From NCBI GenBank assembly GCA_019454045.1, contig SKCR01023732.1, positions 310,001 through 374,000 on the forward strand: a DNA stretch of 64,000 nt, in the 5' to 3' direction. This stretch comes from Zanthoxylum bungeanum. Lineage: Eukaryota > Streptophyta > Magnoliopsida > Sapindales > Rutaceae. The translations under genes were made by a program, and so were the position numbers. Shown here piece by piece: positions 44,321 to 58,616 of this stretch (positions are counted from its first letter, which is position 1; every line of letters begins with the position of its first letter). The notes under the pieces were generated by a model. The model was not told the DNA's origin. It did not search any database and saw only the letters and a list, made by a program, of their open reading frames with translations.

Positions 44321-47025
44321 ATGGAAGGTTTGGGAGGATTACGGTTCAGTAATGCAACTGGTTCTGCTAGGAAGAAGAGAAGTAATATATCCCGTCGCCC
44401 TTGGAATGACTTGCAACCTCTCTCAGATTTTCGTGACCTTTCATCCTTCTCATCCACCCCACCTTCAAACAATGTAAGTATCCAAAAATGAAAATAATGA
44501 TTGTAATTCTATTTCTCAGAAGAACGAAGTCAGTTTGATCCTATTTGGTTCAAGGACTTCGTTTAGTAACATAGTTGAACTTTATTCTTCACAGAATATG
44601 ATCAAGATTGATGATGGAGGATTTGCAGAATCTGATGAAGCTTCAAACAGTGAATCTTTTCGAGACAATGATGATAATAATCGAGGTCATTCCAAAAGGC
44701 ACAGTGAAGGAGTTCTTGCCCCAATTAATTGGAGGGGCACAAGTAACACAGGACATTTCGGAGCTGTTTCTGATGGATTAGGAAATGAAAATAAAGTAAA
44801 AAAGGTTAAGCTTAAAGTTGGTGGTATTACACGTACCATTAAGGCCAAGGCTGCACTAGATGGCACTGGTGCTGGTTCTACAATGTCTTATCATTATTCA
44901 GATGCTCCTCAGCCACGGCAGAAGCTAATTGTTCAGGTATATACCAATCCAAATTTGGTACTTAATTTCAGCTTACTTTGGCTGTCATCATATATTCTAT
45001 CCCTTGTCCCATCTAGCCATGTCAGAACGGTAGAAGGCTTTTAATCCATTTGGTTTATTTGACTTTTATATTAGTGCATTTAGCTTATACAATCATGGTT
45101 TTGTAAATGCAGATTCTAACGTTGGTTTATCACTATTCTGAAATATATTAATTCAATTATAAGGGATAAACTGTTGCATTTGATCTAGGAGTTATAAGCT
45201 TGTTTTCCCTTTATTTTGTCCTGCTATATTTCAATTCCTTGACTAATTAGCCTCCTTTTTCTATTTTCATTTCCACGTAATGTTATTTCGTGGCTCTTTT
45301 GGGTAATATTTAAAGACTGCTAGACATCTTAATTGGGCTCTAATTTTATATTTGGGTGTAGGAAAATTCTGATGACAACCGTTCCATTAGTTCTGATAAC
45401 AGGGATAGTCTGCAAGGGTCAACATGGAAGGATTCCTCTGAGAGTGACTTAAGGGTAGATGGTTCTAGAAGTAGGATACCTTATGAGAATATTGCCACCA
45501 AGCAATCAGATAAATACGAGCCAGTTCGAAAGAGTAGGCGGGTCCCTAAGAAACGCTCGTTAGATGGAGTTTTTGATGATACAAATGGTGGTGGTGATGA
45601 TGAGATCCGATACCTTGAAAAAGTTAAAAAATCTAAAGTCAGTGCCAGTTATGGCACACAATATGAAGATGATGATGAAGGAGGAAGTAGGAAGCAAAGG
45701 AAGATATCAAGGGTATTAAAGAAGAATGTTGATGTCCTATATGAGGCAAATATGGGTGAGTATGGTTCATCAAAATTGGGTAAGGAGGGTAAGAAGTTGA
45801 AATCGGGGAGAGTATCCGAAGATATTGATTATCTAGAAGAGGAAGAACCACTGTCAGACGGTGAACCTGAAATTAAGAAGAAGAAAGCAAGAAAAGAGTT
45901 TATTGATTTATTGGGTGATTCTAAGAAGGAAATGACAGTCACCACTCGGCAACGTGCTCTCCAGACTGGCAAAGATTTCACTTCGGGCAATGGTGCAAGT
46001 CTACTTGAGTTCCCTCGTGGTTTGCCCCCTGTTCCACCTAGAAGTGAGTACTTTTCGCATCTCTTTTCTGTAATTCTTTCTGTATATATTCTCTGCTGAA
46101 TATTTGTTGATATTTGCTTATTTACTTTGCTTTTTTTTGGTAACAGGGCAAAAGGAGAAGCTCTCTGAAGTGGAACATCAACTGAAAAGAGCAGAAGCGC
46201 TTCAGAGACGAAGGATGCAAGTGGAGAAGGCTGCAAGGGAATCTGAGGTTTGCTCTCTTTTTCCTCTATCTACCTTGTGAATTGCATTTATTACATAGAA
46301 AGCACTAATTTGAACTTAAAATTAAAGGCCGAGGCAATTAAAAAAATACTAGGCCAAGATTCAAACAGAAAAAAGAGGGAGGATAAGATGAAGAAACGAC
46401 AAGAGGAATTGGCTCAGGTAACAGATGATATCAATACATCTTTCTCTAGATGTTTTAGTATAATAATATTTCCTATAATTTGTTATCCCCATAATTCTAT
46501 GCAGGAGAAAGCTGCAAATGCTATGATACTTGGATCAGACACTGTTAGATGGACAATGGGTCCCTCAGGAACAACTGTAACATTCCCTAGTGAGGCGGGC
46601 TTACCAAGTATTTTTGAACATAAGCCTCACAGGTATAAATCTATCTTCCTTTTGCGAATTCAAGTTTTTCAGTTTCTGATTCTACTTTTGCCAAAATCTT
46701 CTAAGATCTTCGATATACTTTAAAATTACAAGCAAAATGTTTTATTTCTTATTGGGAGAATAAGCGTAATGTTCAGTTTCGTAGTCTTATGCTGAGTATG
46801 CTGCAGCTCTTTGCAACTCTCTCAGCAACATTTACAATCTTCCTTCTTACGATTTTGCTTTCAACGTGGAATTTCAGTTACCCTCCTCCCCGTGAGAAAT
46901 GCGCGGGTCCATCATGTACAAATCCATACAAATACCGGGATTCCAAGTCCAGACTTCCTCTTTGCAGTCTCCAATGCTACAAGGCTATCCAGGAAAAGAC
47001 TCCATCATTATCATCTGCCTGTTAA
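44321..47025 (+). CDS. INO80B: INO80 chromatin-remodelling complex subunit B-like protein
   Basis: Seven coding exons: 44321-44473, 44595-44936, 45362-46043, 46147-46247, 46328-46417, 46505-46632, 46878-47025. They join in frame to 547 residues. The first ATG after the 5' UTR acceptor starts MEGLGGLRFSN. The N-terminal two thirds are charged and low-complexity, with Lys-rich nuclear-type stretches and acidic DYLEEEEPLSDGE. A PAPA-1-like coiled, basic segment (KEKLSEVEHQLKRAEALQRR, then AEAIKKILGQDS) covers about residues 393-456. A HIT zinc finger with Cys/His ligands (CAGPSCTNPYKYRD..., then LCSLQCYKAI) covers about 505-536. This domain pair defines INO80B/IES2, a nuclear subunit of the INO80 ATP-dependent remodeller. 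Function in this plant is inferred from the family. Confidence 0.9.
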
Positions 47026-48180
47026 TCACATTCATCATTACTTCATTTGTTTGTCAGCCATGAAAATAATCCGTTGATCAAGTCAACCTGCTCGTGTAAT
47101 ACGCACAACCATCGATCACACGCAGCTACACGGCGCCATTGCAATGTAAAGTTTAAAGTGTCTACATCGATCTCAATATCCCTGCACCTGCTGGTAAGCA
47201 GTCGAAAAATTTGAAACAAACTCTTGTTGTTTGATTGGGAACATAAAATCTCAAATGCTATGTGTATATTTATGTGAATGTTGTAAATTTAAGTCAATAA
47301 AAAATGGCTTGTATATGTGAAATATCATTTATTTTTGCTTTGGTTTTGATTCTCAGTTGTACAAGTTTTGCCTGTAAATGAATATACACGACAAGTCGTA
47401 CATAAATAAAATAGAAAAACGGTTTGTCCTGCATGAATTACAAATGATTTCAAAACGAAATTTGTAAATATATATATAATCGAATTGAAAAAAGTGAAGA
47501 GAATGATATAACCTTAGAAATATGAAATTCGTCCATTTGTCTCACTTTTTGTTAAGTATGAAATTAGTTTGTGGTTTATTAATTATCGGATTATTTCTTA
47601 TAAGTCAATTTTTAAGGGTGGATTCTATTAAATTGGTTCGTAATAAATTGTATGAGAACCAACATTATACTTTTTGGATGCATTCGTGTGGCACTGGATG
47701 TGACACCGACCACGACTAGTTGGATTAATACAAAATCTAGTATTTGTAAATATCGAGATAATAGAATTGGTGGAATATTGTGATTTATTCATCGTACATT
47801 GATTAATTATGAGATTAGCTAATGATTTATTAATTCTTGAGCACTCTTTCCTTATAAGTCGATTTTTGAAGATGATTTATACCCAATAATGTAAGCAAAA
47901 CATCTATTTAGAGGTAAAGTAAAATCATCTCATTAACGAATCAAATTTTTCTATTCAACATAAACAATTTAGCTCATGTCCCAATCGAAGTGCTTTATAT
48001 TCTTCCACGTGGCATGTCACATACCAACCAGCCTGTATAAATTCTCCAATATGTATAATAAGAAAATGATTTGGGAATTAACTTAATTCCCCTTGATTGA
48101 TTTCTCAATCCAAGAACCCAACCGCTCTTGATTACTCACAAAAAACTAATACATACATAATAAAATACTCATTGAACAAG
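47026..48180. other. 3' UTR of the INO80B-like gene and intergenic DNA
   Basis: A likely poly-A signal, AATAAAAAATGG, lies near 47297. Beyond about 47350 nothing is recognised. Confidence 0.55.
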
Positions 48181-48190
48181 ATGCTTGGAC

Positions 48191-48410
48191 TTTTTTTTTT
48201 TTTTTTTTTTTTTGAAATCGTTTGAAATTTTATTACCAAATCACCAATTTCGGATTTAAACGGAATAGGTAAAAGTACCTTCGGTTGTCCCAGACTCTTA
48301 CAAGAAACGCACTCTCTGAATTCGAACCCAAGACCTGAAGATCAGATCTTGAACCCTATATGAGATCCTGAACTCTACACTACTAAATCATGTACATGGG
48401 GACTGCATTT
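48191..48410 (-). mobile_element. tRNA-derived SINE, family 1, with 10-bp duplication
   Basis: Long T run, family core in reverse, head CATGGGGACTGC. Flanked by ATGCTTGGAC on both sides (48181-48190, 48411-48420). The segment GAGATCCTGAACTCTA near the head is partly repeated. Confidence 0.87.
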
Positions 48411-48420
48411 ATGCTTGGAC

Positions 48421-48999
48421 TTGCTTAACATGTATGTTGAGGCCATCTAGAGCACATTGATATGACTACAAATAAATAATAATAATAATAATAATAATGT
48501 TTAATGATTGATATTTCAAGTTAAAATTCGTGTTTATTAATAAATATTTCAAAATTATATTAAATAATTTGAAATTCAATGATAAAAAATTTCAAATTTA
48601 ATGATAAAATCTTCAAACTCAATGCGCTCCCCCTTTTCAATTTCAATATCCTCTATCTAGGGATGACAAGAGATTAATTATGGTACATATATATCAATAT
48701 TTGTATTTGATTCGTTCGTTCAAAGAATATAAAAATTATATTTTTTACTTGACCCTAATGTACCGATCTCTCGTGAGTCCCCTTTCATACGTGTATTTTT
48801 ACTTTTAATATTATGAATATGTCAATATTCAACCCATCCAATATCAAGTATAAAAAAATTATACCCATTTCCTAACAACTTGATCTGTAAATCTTATCCC
48901 ACGTAGATTTTTGCCATCCCTATGATTTGTTACATCAAGGATAAGGCCTATGCATATGCTTGGAGATGAAAATTGATCATCCCCCCTCTGATGAAAAAT
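48421..48999. other. AT-rich intergenic DNA
   Basis: Contains an (ATA)n run near 48474-48500 and TAGGGATGACAAGAG at 48658 with TTTTTGCCATCCCTA near 48920. These could be the ends of another hAT-like MITE of about 265 bp. No gene. Confidence 0.5.
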
Positions 49000-49111
49000 T
49001 ATATTATGTTTCGGGTGTATATGACATCTCTCTCACAATAGTTGGGTCTCACAATTGTGTGGGACTCAACTGTTGTGAGAGAGATGACATATACACCCGA
49101 AACATGATATA
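49000..49111. mobile_element. Palindromic MITE, copy 4
   Basis: TATATTATGTTTCGGGTGTA arm mirrored at the right as TACACCCGAAACATGATATA. Centre ACAATTGTGTGG. Confidence 0.9.
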
Positions 49112-51179
49112 TTATCTCCCCTCTGACCACTCCCCCCTTTTGTCTCCCCGTAAAAAGACCACAATGCCCCTCCCTTTGTAATTTATTACTCCTTCAATTA
49201 TTATACATGGCAAAAATTTTATATTTATATATATTAATTTAAAAATAATTATATAGTAATTATAAATCCATTTGTCATTTTATTAATTATATTTTTTTAT
49301 TTTATAATTTTTTTTTGTTAATAAATATTACAAATTACGTATTTATTCATTTAATTTGTTTGATTCATTTTTAATTTAATTAACACTACTTATGTATAAA
49401 AAAATATAATTTTACCGAATAAAATTAATTTATAAAATAATTAGAATTGGTACGAAGTATTGGGTATATCACCAAGTGCGTCAGGATGAGACTTTGGAGG
49501 CAACATATATTAGAATTTATGTTTTTATATTTTTAAGTGTAACTTTTTATGTTGTTATTTGTACTATTTTTTTAAATATATATATTTTGATTTAATACAT
49601 ACGAATATTTTTATAATACATAAGTAGTGTTAAATAAATTAAAAAAGATCACAAAAATTAAATGAATAAATGAACACAAAATAAATAACAATAAATATGA
49701 AATTTGTAATATTTATTAAACAAATAAAAAATATATATAAAAAGTAAAAAAATAAAAAATTTAATTAATAAAATAAAATAAGTATATATATATATATTAT
49801 ATATATATCAATATTAAAAAATTGAGATACATTTAGTTTATTGAGAAATTGAATTTTTGAGAAAGAAATAAGGTAATTTCGGAATTTCAGGAGAAAAAAA
49901 AAAAGGAATGGCAAGAGGGGGGAAGATCACTCCTCCTTGGAGATTCTTGTCAGGTTAATGATATTCATACCCATACTTATTTTTAAAGTTATCTCAACTC
50001 TCTTACTGTAATTACAGTGAATGAGAAAATTTAGATAACTTTAGGAAAAATTATGAATAAAATTATCATTTTTTATTTATTTTTTTTTCCTAGCTACAGA
50101 AAATAGGAGCAGTATACTCCTTTGTGGGTCCATTGCCAGTTGTTAATAAAATTATTTATTCCATATCTTTTACTCAAAGTTTGTGGGAGTTGAAAACAAT
50201 AAAATTCATTATCTTTATTTTTCATGTTATTTTTTATGTTTCTTATATTATCCGATCTTTTGATCCGGATGTCCACCCTAAATGGTGGTTATATTGTCCA
50301 ACTAATTTCGATCTATGTTGATTTTTGTGTTTTTTAGGTATCCTATCTTGTGTAGGTATGTAGGGCTTTACAGTAATAAATAGAAGATTTACACGACTTT
50401 AATTGATAGATTGGAATGTGGAAGAGACGCTTTATATAAATTGAAGATTTACACGATTTTTGTGTTTTTTTGTGTTTTTTTTCTTTGGGCTTTGATTCAA
50501 TTGAAGCAAATGATTCAATTGAAGTTATCATTAACAACCCTTGTCAAGTAATCCTAGTATTGATCTTCATTAAATGGGAGGCAAAATTTTGTTTGTGCCT
50601 TGTGGGTCAAGCAAAGCACTATGAATTCAATTTCCCATTAATAAAAATGAGGAAAAATGACAGTTAGATCTCCAAGATTTGGTTAAATTGTTAATTTTTT
50701 TTTCAGAAATGTCACCAAATGACACACAAACCAATTTTTGTTTACAAATTTTGAGAATATGATCATTTAAAAAAAATAGTCTTTATGTATATTAAAACAA
50801 ATGTTAGGAGATTCTCTGAGTAAATGTTTTTTTTATTACGATATAAATTTACAGATATATAATCGATAATGTATTGAGATATTGAATATAAATAATTATA
50901 ATACACTCAAAATTATACATCTAATAAAAATGAAATATTTTCTCCTACTCAAATACGAGAAGAAACTATATTCTCAACATTGAAAGATTTTTGACTTCGT
51001 GCCGAAGTAGGGTAGGAGAATATAAATCTACCACTGGACAAGAGCCCAATGGCAAAAAAATGAGTAAATGAACTGATGCTATGAATGAGGGCATAGTAAA
51101 TGTGACATTAGTGCACAAATATTTACCACATTGAAATTCTAACTCATCAAAATCTCAAGATTTCAATATTTTACCACAT
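49112..51179. other. AT-rich intergenic DNA without a gene
   Basis: Very AT-rich with A/T tracts. Frames near 50094-50667 are short and show no family features. Confidence 0.55.
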
Positions 51180-51191
51180 GAATGATGTTGA

Positions 51192-51374
51192 TTTTTTTTT
51201 TGAAACTATAGAAATCCTGCCACTAAACTATTTATTCTGGGCCGCGGCGCAGGTAAAACCATCGGCTGTCCCAGACTCTTACAAGAAGTACATCCCCTGA
51301 ATTCAAACCCAGAACCTCAAGGTGAGATCCTGGACCCTACACCACCAAACCACCAAACCACACCCCATTGGGAC
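51192..51374 (-). mobile_element. tRNA-derived SINE, family 1, with 12-bp duplication
   Basis: T run, TTATTCTGGGCCGCGGCGCA, CTTACAAGAAGTACATCCCC, CCCATTGGGAC head. Duplication GAATGATGTTGA at 51180-51191 and 51375-51386. The head holds a small internal repeat of CCACCAAAC. Confidence 0.9.
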
Positions 51375-51779
51375 GAATGATGTTGAATTATGATCATTAA
51401 AATTCAAAATCTTCAAACAAGTATTATCACCCATTATCATGATTTTTTCAAATGTTTGAATTGAGACTAGAAACTTGAAATTTTGAAATAATTGTTGCCT
51501 TGAGAGTTGAGCCATCATCATCAAGCACTGTTGAGTGTTGAGTTCAAAATAAAGCGAACTTAAACTTACTGTACCAAAAAGTAAAAGCAAAACCTTTTCC
51601 CCCCTAAGAACACCAATCACTCAATTGGTTTTTGTTTTCCATTGAAATTTGAAAATTTTAAGACCATTTTCTTAGCCAACAAAAGTGCACAAATTTTTTG
51701 TGTTTTACTTTTGAAGTCTTCCAAAGTTGACATTTTTTTTTCCCAGAAAATAGTAAAACAACTGACACCCATCACGTGA

Positions 51780-52556
51780 TTTCTCTCTCTTTCAAACTTT
51801 CATTTCAATCCACGCGCCAATTCTCTATCTGAGTTGATCAGTTGATCACTTTGGCATAGTGTTGTTTCTTTCTCTTGTTTTTGTTACACTTTTTAAAGTT
51901 CTATTCGTGATTCTTTGATCTAAGCATATCTGCCTCTGCAAGACAACAAACAAGGTATGTTTTATTCTTCTTCTCTTTTAAGCTGTAATGGTTTCTGGGT
52001 TTGTTTTATATTTGCTTGCTAAAGCCAATATTTTTTTCTGGGTTCTTCATATTTTGTCTCTACACTTTGTTTTAGCTTCTGGGTGCTTTTGTTTTTGGTA
52101 AAAAAAATTATTTATCTGCTAAATTTGCCATAATACTCATGTTTGTTGCAAATGCGGCCTCAAAAACTTTTCTTTTTTTACCTCTTCTGCTTATAGTTGG
52201 TGATTCTCTTGTTCTGTGTTCACTCTTGTGCTTTAATTTTGTTATTTTTGTGTGTGCAATATCTGTGTTTTTGTGATCCATTTTGTTTATGTGAAGTACA
52301 TTTTGTTTTTTTTTTTCTTGTTACTGTGTGTTGTATTTTTTAATTTTTTTCCCGAGAAACTTACTAGAATAAGAGTTTGTTCATACTTTATAGGATCATG
52401 TGGGAAAATCTTTGGTTTTGTTGTTTTTATTTTATTTTATGTGCAGCAGTAATGTGTATTGGTTGGGTTGGAGCATCAATTTTTAGTAGGGTTTTTCTCT
52501 AATTCCGGAGCCTTGGTTCTTTTCAGAATTTGTGCTGCTTTGAAATCATTGAATAA
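51780..52556 (+). other. 5' UTR and 5' UTR intron of the EFR3-like gene
   Basis: A pyrimidine-rich leader (from about 51780) ends at CAAACAAG|GTATGT (exon end 51954). The next acceptor TTTTCAG is at 52526, 30 bases before the start codon. The intron is about 570 bp. Confidence 0.65.
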
Positions 52557-55500
52557 ATGGGATTCATTTCCAGAAAGATTTTCCCAGCATGTGAGAGCAT
52601 GTGTGTTTGCTGTCCTGCTCTGAGGTCTAGATCTCGACAACCAGTTAAGCGTTACAAAAAGTTGCTTGCGGAGATCTTCCCAAAATCCTTGGTGAGTAGT
52701 CTTTGTTTATCTTACTCTACTGTCTTTATAGGTTTATCAATCAATGTGTAGCATTAGGTCGTGTTTTGTAGGTGCTTTCTTTTTGGGATGGTTTGATATT
52801 TGTTGGCAGTATCTAAGCTTGTAAAGTTATATTTATTTTGAAGTGACAATGGGAACCTTGGCCTTGAAATGTCGGTAATTGCTGCATTTGAATATTTTCT
52901 TATTGAGATAATATGCAAATGCATTCTCATTCTCTTGTAATAAAAGGTTCTATTTGTTTAACTATGGTCCTGGACTTGGCTGTTTGTAACAAGAAGTAGA
53001 CTCGTTATTGCTAATTGAAGATGGTATTTTGGAATAACAACCTAAAGTTTGCATCTAAGAATTAAGAAATGAGGAGTGGGAATTTGTAGGATGACGCCTT
53101 ACTACTAACTGTAGGATGATTAAGGATAGTGGTAAATTTAAGTGTATATTTATCTTTTCCTCACTCTGTCTAAGAATGGGGCTTACATCTCTCTTCGAAT
53201 AGAGCTTAATTACAGATATCGATACTCGATAGATGTTATAATGTTAGACCAACAAATTGCAGATCTGTCAAAAGTTCTGTCATGTTTTCTTATTGAGCTC
53301 AGAGCTGTGACATTGTAGCATAATTTCATGTACGGTTATTAAAAGTATCAAAGAGTACTGAAGTTTGAAGTTCCAAACTTAATGCAGGATAGCCCTCCAA
53401 ATGAAAGGAAAATTGTCAAGTTATGTGAATATGCTGCCAAAAACCCATTTCGAATCCCAAAGGTAGTTACTTTATTATCCTTTTGATTTATCCGTTGTCA
53501 AGTATAAGGCATGAAGGGGCTAGGCCTTCAAATTAGTGTGTGCACCACTGATGTACTGCTGCCTTTATGCATTTAATAACAGATAGCAAAATATCTTGAA
53601 GAAAGGTGCTATAAAGAACTGCGATATGAGCACATCAAATTAGTCAATGTTGTTACAGAGACTTACAACAAGATGCTTTGCATGTGTAAAGAGCAGATGT
53701 AAGTCAACTTTTTGTTCTCCTGTTTTGCTTGTACTATTAGTGAGTTTCTAAATCAATTATCGATATTTGATAATTTTTTAATTTATTTTTTATGTTTATC
53801 TCTTCAAATTATTTAAATTGTTGAACTGTGCAGGGCATATTTTGTTGTTAGTTTATTGACTGTTGCCACTGAATTGCTGGACAACTCTAAGCAAGATGCT
53901 GTTCAGATACTTGGATGTCAAACCTTGACAAGGTTCATCTACAGTCAGGTGCATTACGACATTACATTTTCTTTTCAAATAACTACAGCATTATGCCAAG
54001 CAGAGTAACAATTAATCAATTTTATATATACTTTGGTCCTATTCTTTTGTGTTGTATATTAAGTAATACCTTAATATGTTCTATTTTGGATATTCTCTTC
54101 TATAGTAATGTATATTAACTAGCAATACTTTCTAATATTTATGACCTGATGTGCGAACAGGTAGATGGCACTTACACACATAACATTGAAAAGTTTGTTC
54201 ATAAAGTATGTAAGCTGGCATGTGAAAACGGTGAGGAACATCACAAGAGCTTAAGGGCCTCAAGCTTGCAGTGCCTTTCAGCAATGGTACTTTAATATCT
54301 GGTCTTGTTTTTTGTTTCAGTATTTTTATTGACACATACTGTCCTTTGGGAGTTGTGGATTTTTATTTGATACGGTGTCCCTTGCTAGGTGTGGTTCATG
54401 GTGGAGTTTTCATGCATATTTGCTGATTTTGATGAGGTTAGTGCATTTAATTTACTCTGAGTCTGAAACTACTTAATGTTTCTGCAGATTCCGTTAGCTT
54501 CTACAATTTGTATGGGGACTAATAATTAATTACTGCAAGATGTTGGGGAAGAACTTCGAACTTCATTAATTTTTATAAGTCGTAGTACTTTTCTGATGTA
54601 ATATTAACACACTTGAGTGCAAGAATAAATTTTTGCCGCCGTGACTTTTTAAAAGTATCTTTGAGGTTTTGTTGCTTCAAGTAAAGATAAGCTTTGGTTT
54701 CCTGCTATATTCAACCTGCAGATTGTAAATGCCACTTTAGATAACTATGAGCCAGATACGCGCTGTGAAGATGATGATGAGAGAGGGGAGCCACATCATA
54801 ATTGGGTAGATGAAGTGGTTAGATGCGACGGCAGAGGTGCGGCTGCTGGTAGTGATAATAGACCTAGCGGCATGATGATCAGGTCTCGTCCAGAGAAGAA
54901 GGATCCTTCTACTTTGACAAGGTAGTTATTTGTTTAGGAGACTAAAGGAAAACTTTTACACAATACATTTCTAGCTTGTCTTGGGAACTTTCATAATTTT
55001 ACACTTTTAATTTTGTGATTCTTGTGACAGAGAAGAAGTGGAGACGCCTAAAGTATGGGCACAAATTTGTATCCATAGAATGGTTGAACTAGCCAAGGAG
55101 AGTACAACTATGCGCAGAGTATTGGATCCAATGTTTACATACTTCGATTCTAGACGGCAGTGGATTCCTCGGCAGGGATTGGCAATGATTGTTTTGTCTG
55201 ATATGGCCTACTTGATGGAGACTTCAGGTGCAATCTCCTTCTTTCTCTTGCCAAGTCACTATCGTATGTTTTTCTTATTGTCAAAGTTGTAAATATAGCT
55301 TTTTGTGAACTTGATTATTTTAATCTTCAAAGAAATGTGCTGCCAATTTATCAATTAGCATTGTGCATTAAACTCTATGTGCTTGCTGATGCTATTTTTG
55401 ATCTCAGGGAATCAGCAGTTGATTTTGGCTGCTACAATACGCCATCTGGACCACAAAAATGTTTCGCATGATGCCCAACTCAAATCTTATGTCATACAAG

Positions 55501-58500
55501 TTGCTTCAGCTTTAGCTAGGCAAATTAGGTCTGGCACAGTGCTTGCGGATATTGGTTCTGTGAGTGACCTGTGCAGGCATTTAAGAAAAAGTTTCCAAGC
55601 CACAGTTGAATCAGTTGGAGAGCCAGAGTCAAACTTGAATATCTTACTCCAGAATGCTACTGAAGATTGCTTACTTGAAATAGCTAAAGGGGTAACTTTG
55701 AACTTTTGTAGTACACATGTTTGATGCCTTACGCTGTCTTTGTAATTTACTTGAACTTGCATTGGCTTTTACTAGATGGGTGATACACGACCACTATATG
55801 ACATGATGGCTATGACACTAGAAAAGCTGACATCTTCTGGAGTCGTTGCTTGTGCAACCATTGGATCATTGTTGATTCTTGCTCATGTGATTTCAGTGGC
55901 ATCAATATTATCTCATTCACAGCAGGTGAGATAAGTTCAATGTACTTTTTGATACCATTTATAAATGGGAATATAATGTGTGTGATCCATCTCCTAGATC
56001 CCCATTTTTTCCTTTTAGGTTCAACTTATCTTGAATTTACTACCAAACATTTGTTGGATGAGAATCCAGTTGTTGCCGGTTTCCCCTTTTAACTTCTCCA
56101 AAGAATTTGATCTGCTTGTCGGACTTGGAGCCTTTGTGAAAAAAATTGTGGAAGCTCTCGAAGTCACTATTCTTTGAATGTCTTGGTTATAGCTTACTTT
56201 ACTAATGTGTAGGTGTTTCCCGAAGCACTGCTGGTCCAAATTTTGAAAGCATCATTGCATCCAAACGTTGAGACACGTGTTGGAGCACACCAAATATTTT
56301 CGGTTCTTCTCATTCCTAGTTCACATCGTCAGCGCCATGAAGTAGCTTCAGTGCGATCTGGTTATCTCCATGAACCGCGACAATGGCGTTCTAATGCAGC
56401 ATCTGCTACTTCAATTACATCTCTGCTTGAAAAGCTCCGGAGAGACAAGCATGGTGTCAAAATGGACAAGAGTGGATATAATTGTCATGATGATATTAGA
56501 GGAAGGGAATTTGTCTCCGTGGAAGATAACTGGAAACAGGGCCGTGCTCACAAGAGTTCTCCTTTCTTTTACAAATTAAGTTCAATTATTGACAGGACAG
56601 CAGGAGCCACCAACTTGGCTGACGTGGTATGCAATTTTCTCATTTTTGTATGTTGAATATATGTGTTAGGTAATGCGTAGTTTAAATACCAATTCATTTA
56701 TACAATAAATCTGCTTGACTGATTGTGCAGGAACCTTGTGTTATGAAGTTCAGTGAGGATCAAATCGTGCAGTTGCTTTGTGCTTTCTGGATACAAGCCA
56801 CTCTTCCAGATAATTTGCCTTCAAATTTTGAAGCTATAGCTCATTCTTTCATCTTAACGCTTATTTCATTACGATTAAAGGTGAAATTTTTAACACAAAC
56901 ATTTTTATGCTTTTTTTTTTAAAGTTTTTGTTGCTGCTCAAATTTTATTACATGCAACTTCATCAATGAAAGGGTTAACAATTTCTTGAATTTTTCATTT
57001 TCCAGAACCCAAATGACAACCTTGTGGCCCGCTTCTTTCAGCTTCCCCTGTTTCTCAGGAATCTGTCCTTGGATCCTAACAATGGTATAATGCCTCTTAA
57101 CAGACTAATGAAATTGACAAATCCATAAAGTGTAACTAATATGTTACAACTTCATGTCAGGGATGTTGCCTTCAGTGTGCCAGAGATCAATCCTTGTACT
57201 ATCAACAGGCATGTTGATGTTTGCGGCTAAAATATATAATATTCCTGATCTGAATGATTTGCTGAAGACCTTGATTCCTAATGATGTGAGTGCTGTTTGC
57301 GTGATATTGTTTAATTTCTTTCCAGTGTTAATCCATTTTAAATATCTTATACATAATATGTATTTTCTTCGAATCAGGTTGATCCTTATCTGGGCATTGG
57401 CGATGACCTTCAAGTATATGTAAGGCCTCAAGCAGATGTGAAAGAATATGGATCTTTTACGGACAATCAAAAGGCTGCATCAATAATCTTTGAGCTGCAG
57501 AACAAGATATGTGAATCTGATAAGGTCATCTCTGACATCATAGTTCGGAATTTGTCTACCGTCATTGAGGTACATAGCCTCTGTCGATGAGATTCTCTTC
57601 CCTGTACATATCCTTCTTCATTTTCTGTTTGCTAACATTTGTTTATGCTTTTTAAGATGGAAGCAGATGACTTGGTAAAACAACTTTCAGAACCGTTCAC
57701 ACCAGACGATGCATTCATGTTTGGCTCACAATCAATACTTGCCTTGGACCACAATCAGACGATTTCCTATTCCAGAGAATCACTATCGCTTGATGAGGTA
57801 CTTTTGAGTAATTTTTATATGTTCCTCTGGATGATGTAAATAACCCGAGTCAAACCAGTGTAGATGCAAGAAAGGGAACTGGAAAAAAGATCTCACATAA
57901 AGATTTTAAGACCTTGGTGATGATGGTCAATAACTGTTTCATGTTGCAGGATATTGCGACAAATTCATTGGTTGAGGATGATGCTACGAGTGAAGCATCT
58001 GTTGCTAACCTCTCTCGCTTCATTCCCAGAATGCCATCTCCATCTCCTTCTACCTTCCACATTATCAGCATTGGGAAGCTTATGGAATCGGTAATTTCTT
58101 TAATTAAAAACTCTTATCACCCCGGTATCTCTCTTTGCATTAGGATTTGAATATTAACACATTTGTTCATCATCCACAAACTCAAGTAATGTTTTTTTTT
58201 GCAGGCACTCGAGGTAGCTGGTCAAGTAGCAGGATCAACTATCTCAACATCACCACTCCCATACAACACCCTGGCTGGCCATTGTGAAGCTCTTGGCTCC
58301 GGCACAAGGCAGAAGCTATCCAATTGGTTGGTCCATGAAAATTATTACGCTAGAGCTTCCAACAATTTTTCACCATCATCTCCTGCAGACAGTCACTCGG
58401 CACTGAAGAAGGTAAGCCCTTCCACACAGGTCAATCCGCGAACACACATTCTTCTTACCTTGGCTATTCTTTGTACCGACTAGCTTTACATTCTTAATGC

Positions 58501-58616
58501 AGATAACCGGCATTGAGCTTCTTCAAGGTTCTGTGATGCCGCAGAATCCATGCACCGCAATGAAGCTGCCTCCGGCAAGCCCTTTTGACAACTTCCTCAA
58601 AGCAGCTGGATGTTAA
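52557..58616 (+). CDS. SRL2: EFR3-type armadillo-repeat scaffold (SEMI-ROLLED LEAF 2-like)
   Basis: Nineteen coding exons join in frame to 1002 residues: 52557-52691, 53388-53462, 53583-53698, 53834-53948, 54161-54286, 54389-54436, 54722-54921, 55031-55227, 55408-55691, 55776-55925, 56213-56626, 56731-56880, 57006-57084, 57161-57285, 57378-57569, 57657-57797, 57950-58090, 58205-58411, 58503-58616. All introns are GT-AG. It opens MGFISRKIFPACESMCVCCP, with Cys at 12, 16, 18 and 19, the palmitoylation cluster typical of EFR3 proteins. Then come KYLEERCYKEL, ELLDNSKQDAVQILGCQTL and helical repeats along the body. In yeast and animals EFR3 anchors the PI4-kinase complex at the plasma membrane. 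The rice homologue SRL2 affects leaf shape. Those roles are from the family. No break is seen. Confidence 0.93.

Noticed and set aside
49100..51170. Short frames at 49-51 kb as small genes
   Set aside because: AT-rich, no codon bias or family features, no splice structure.
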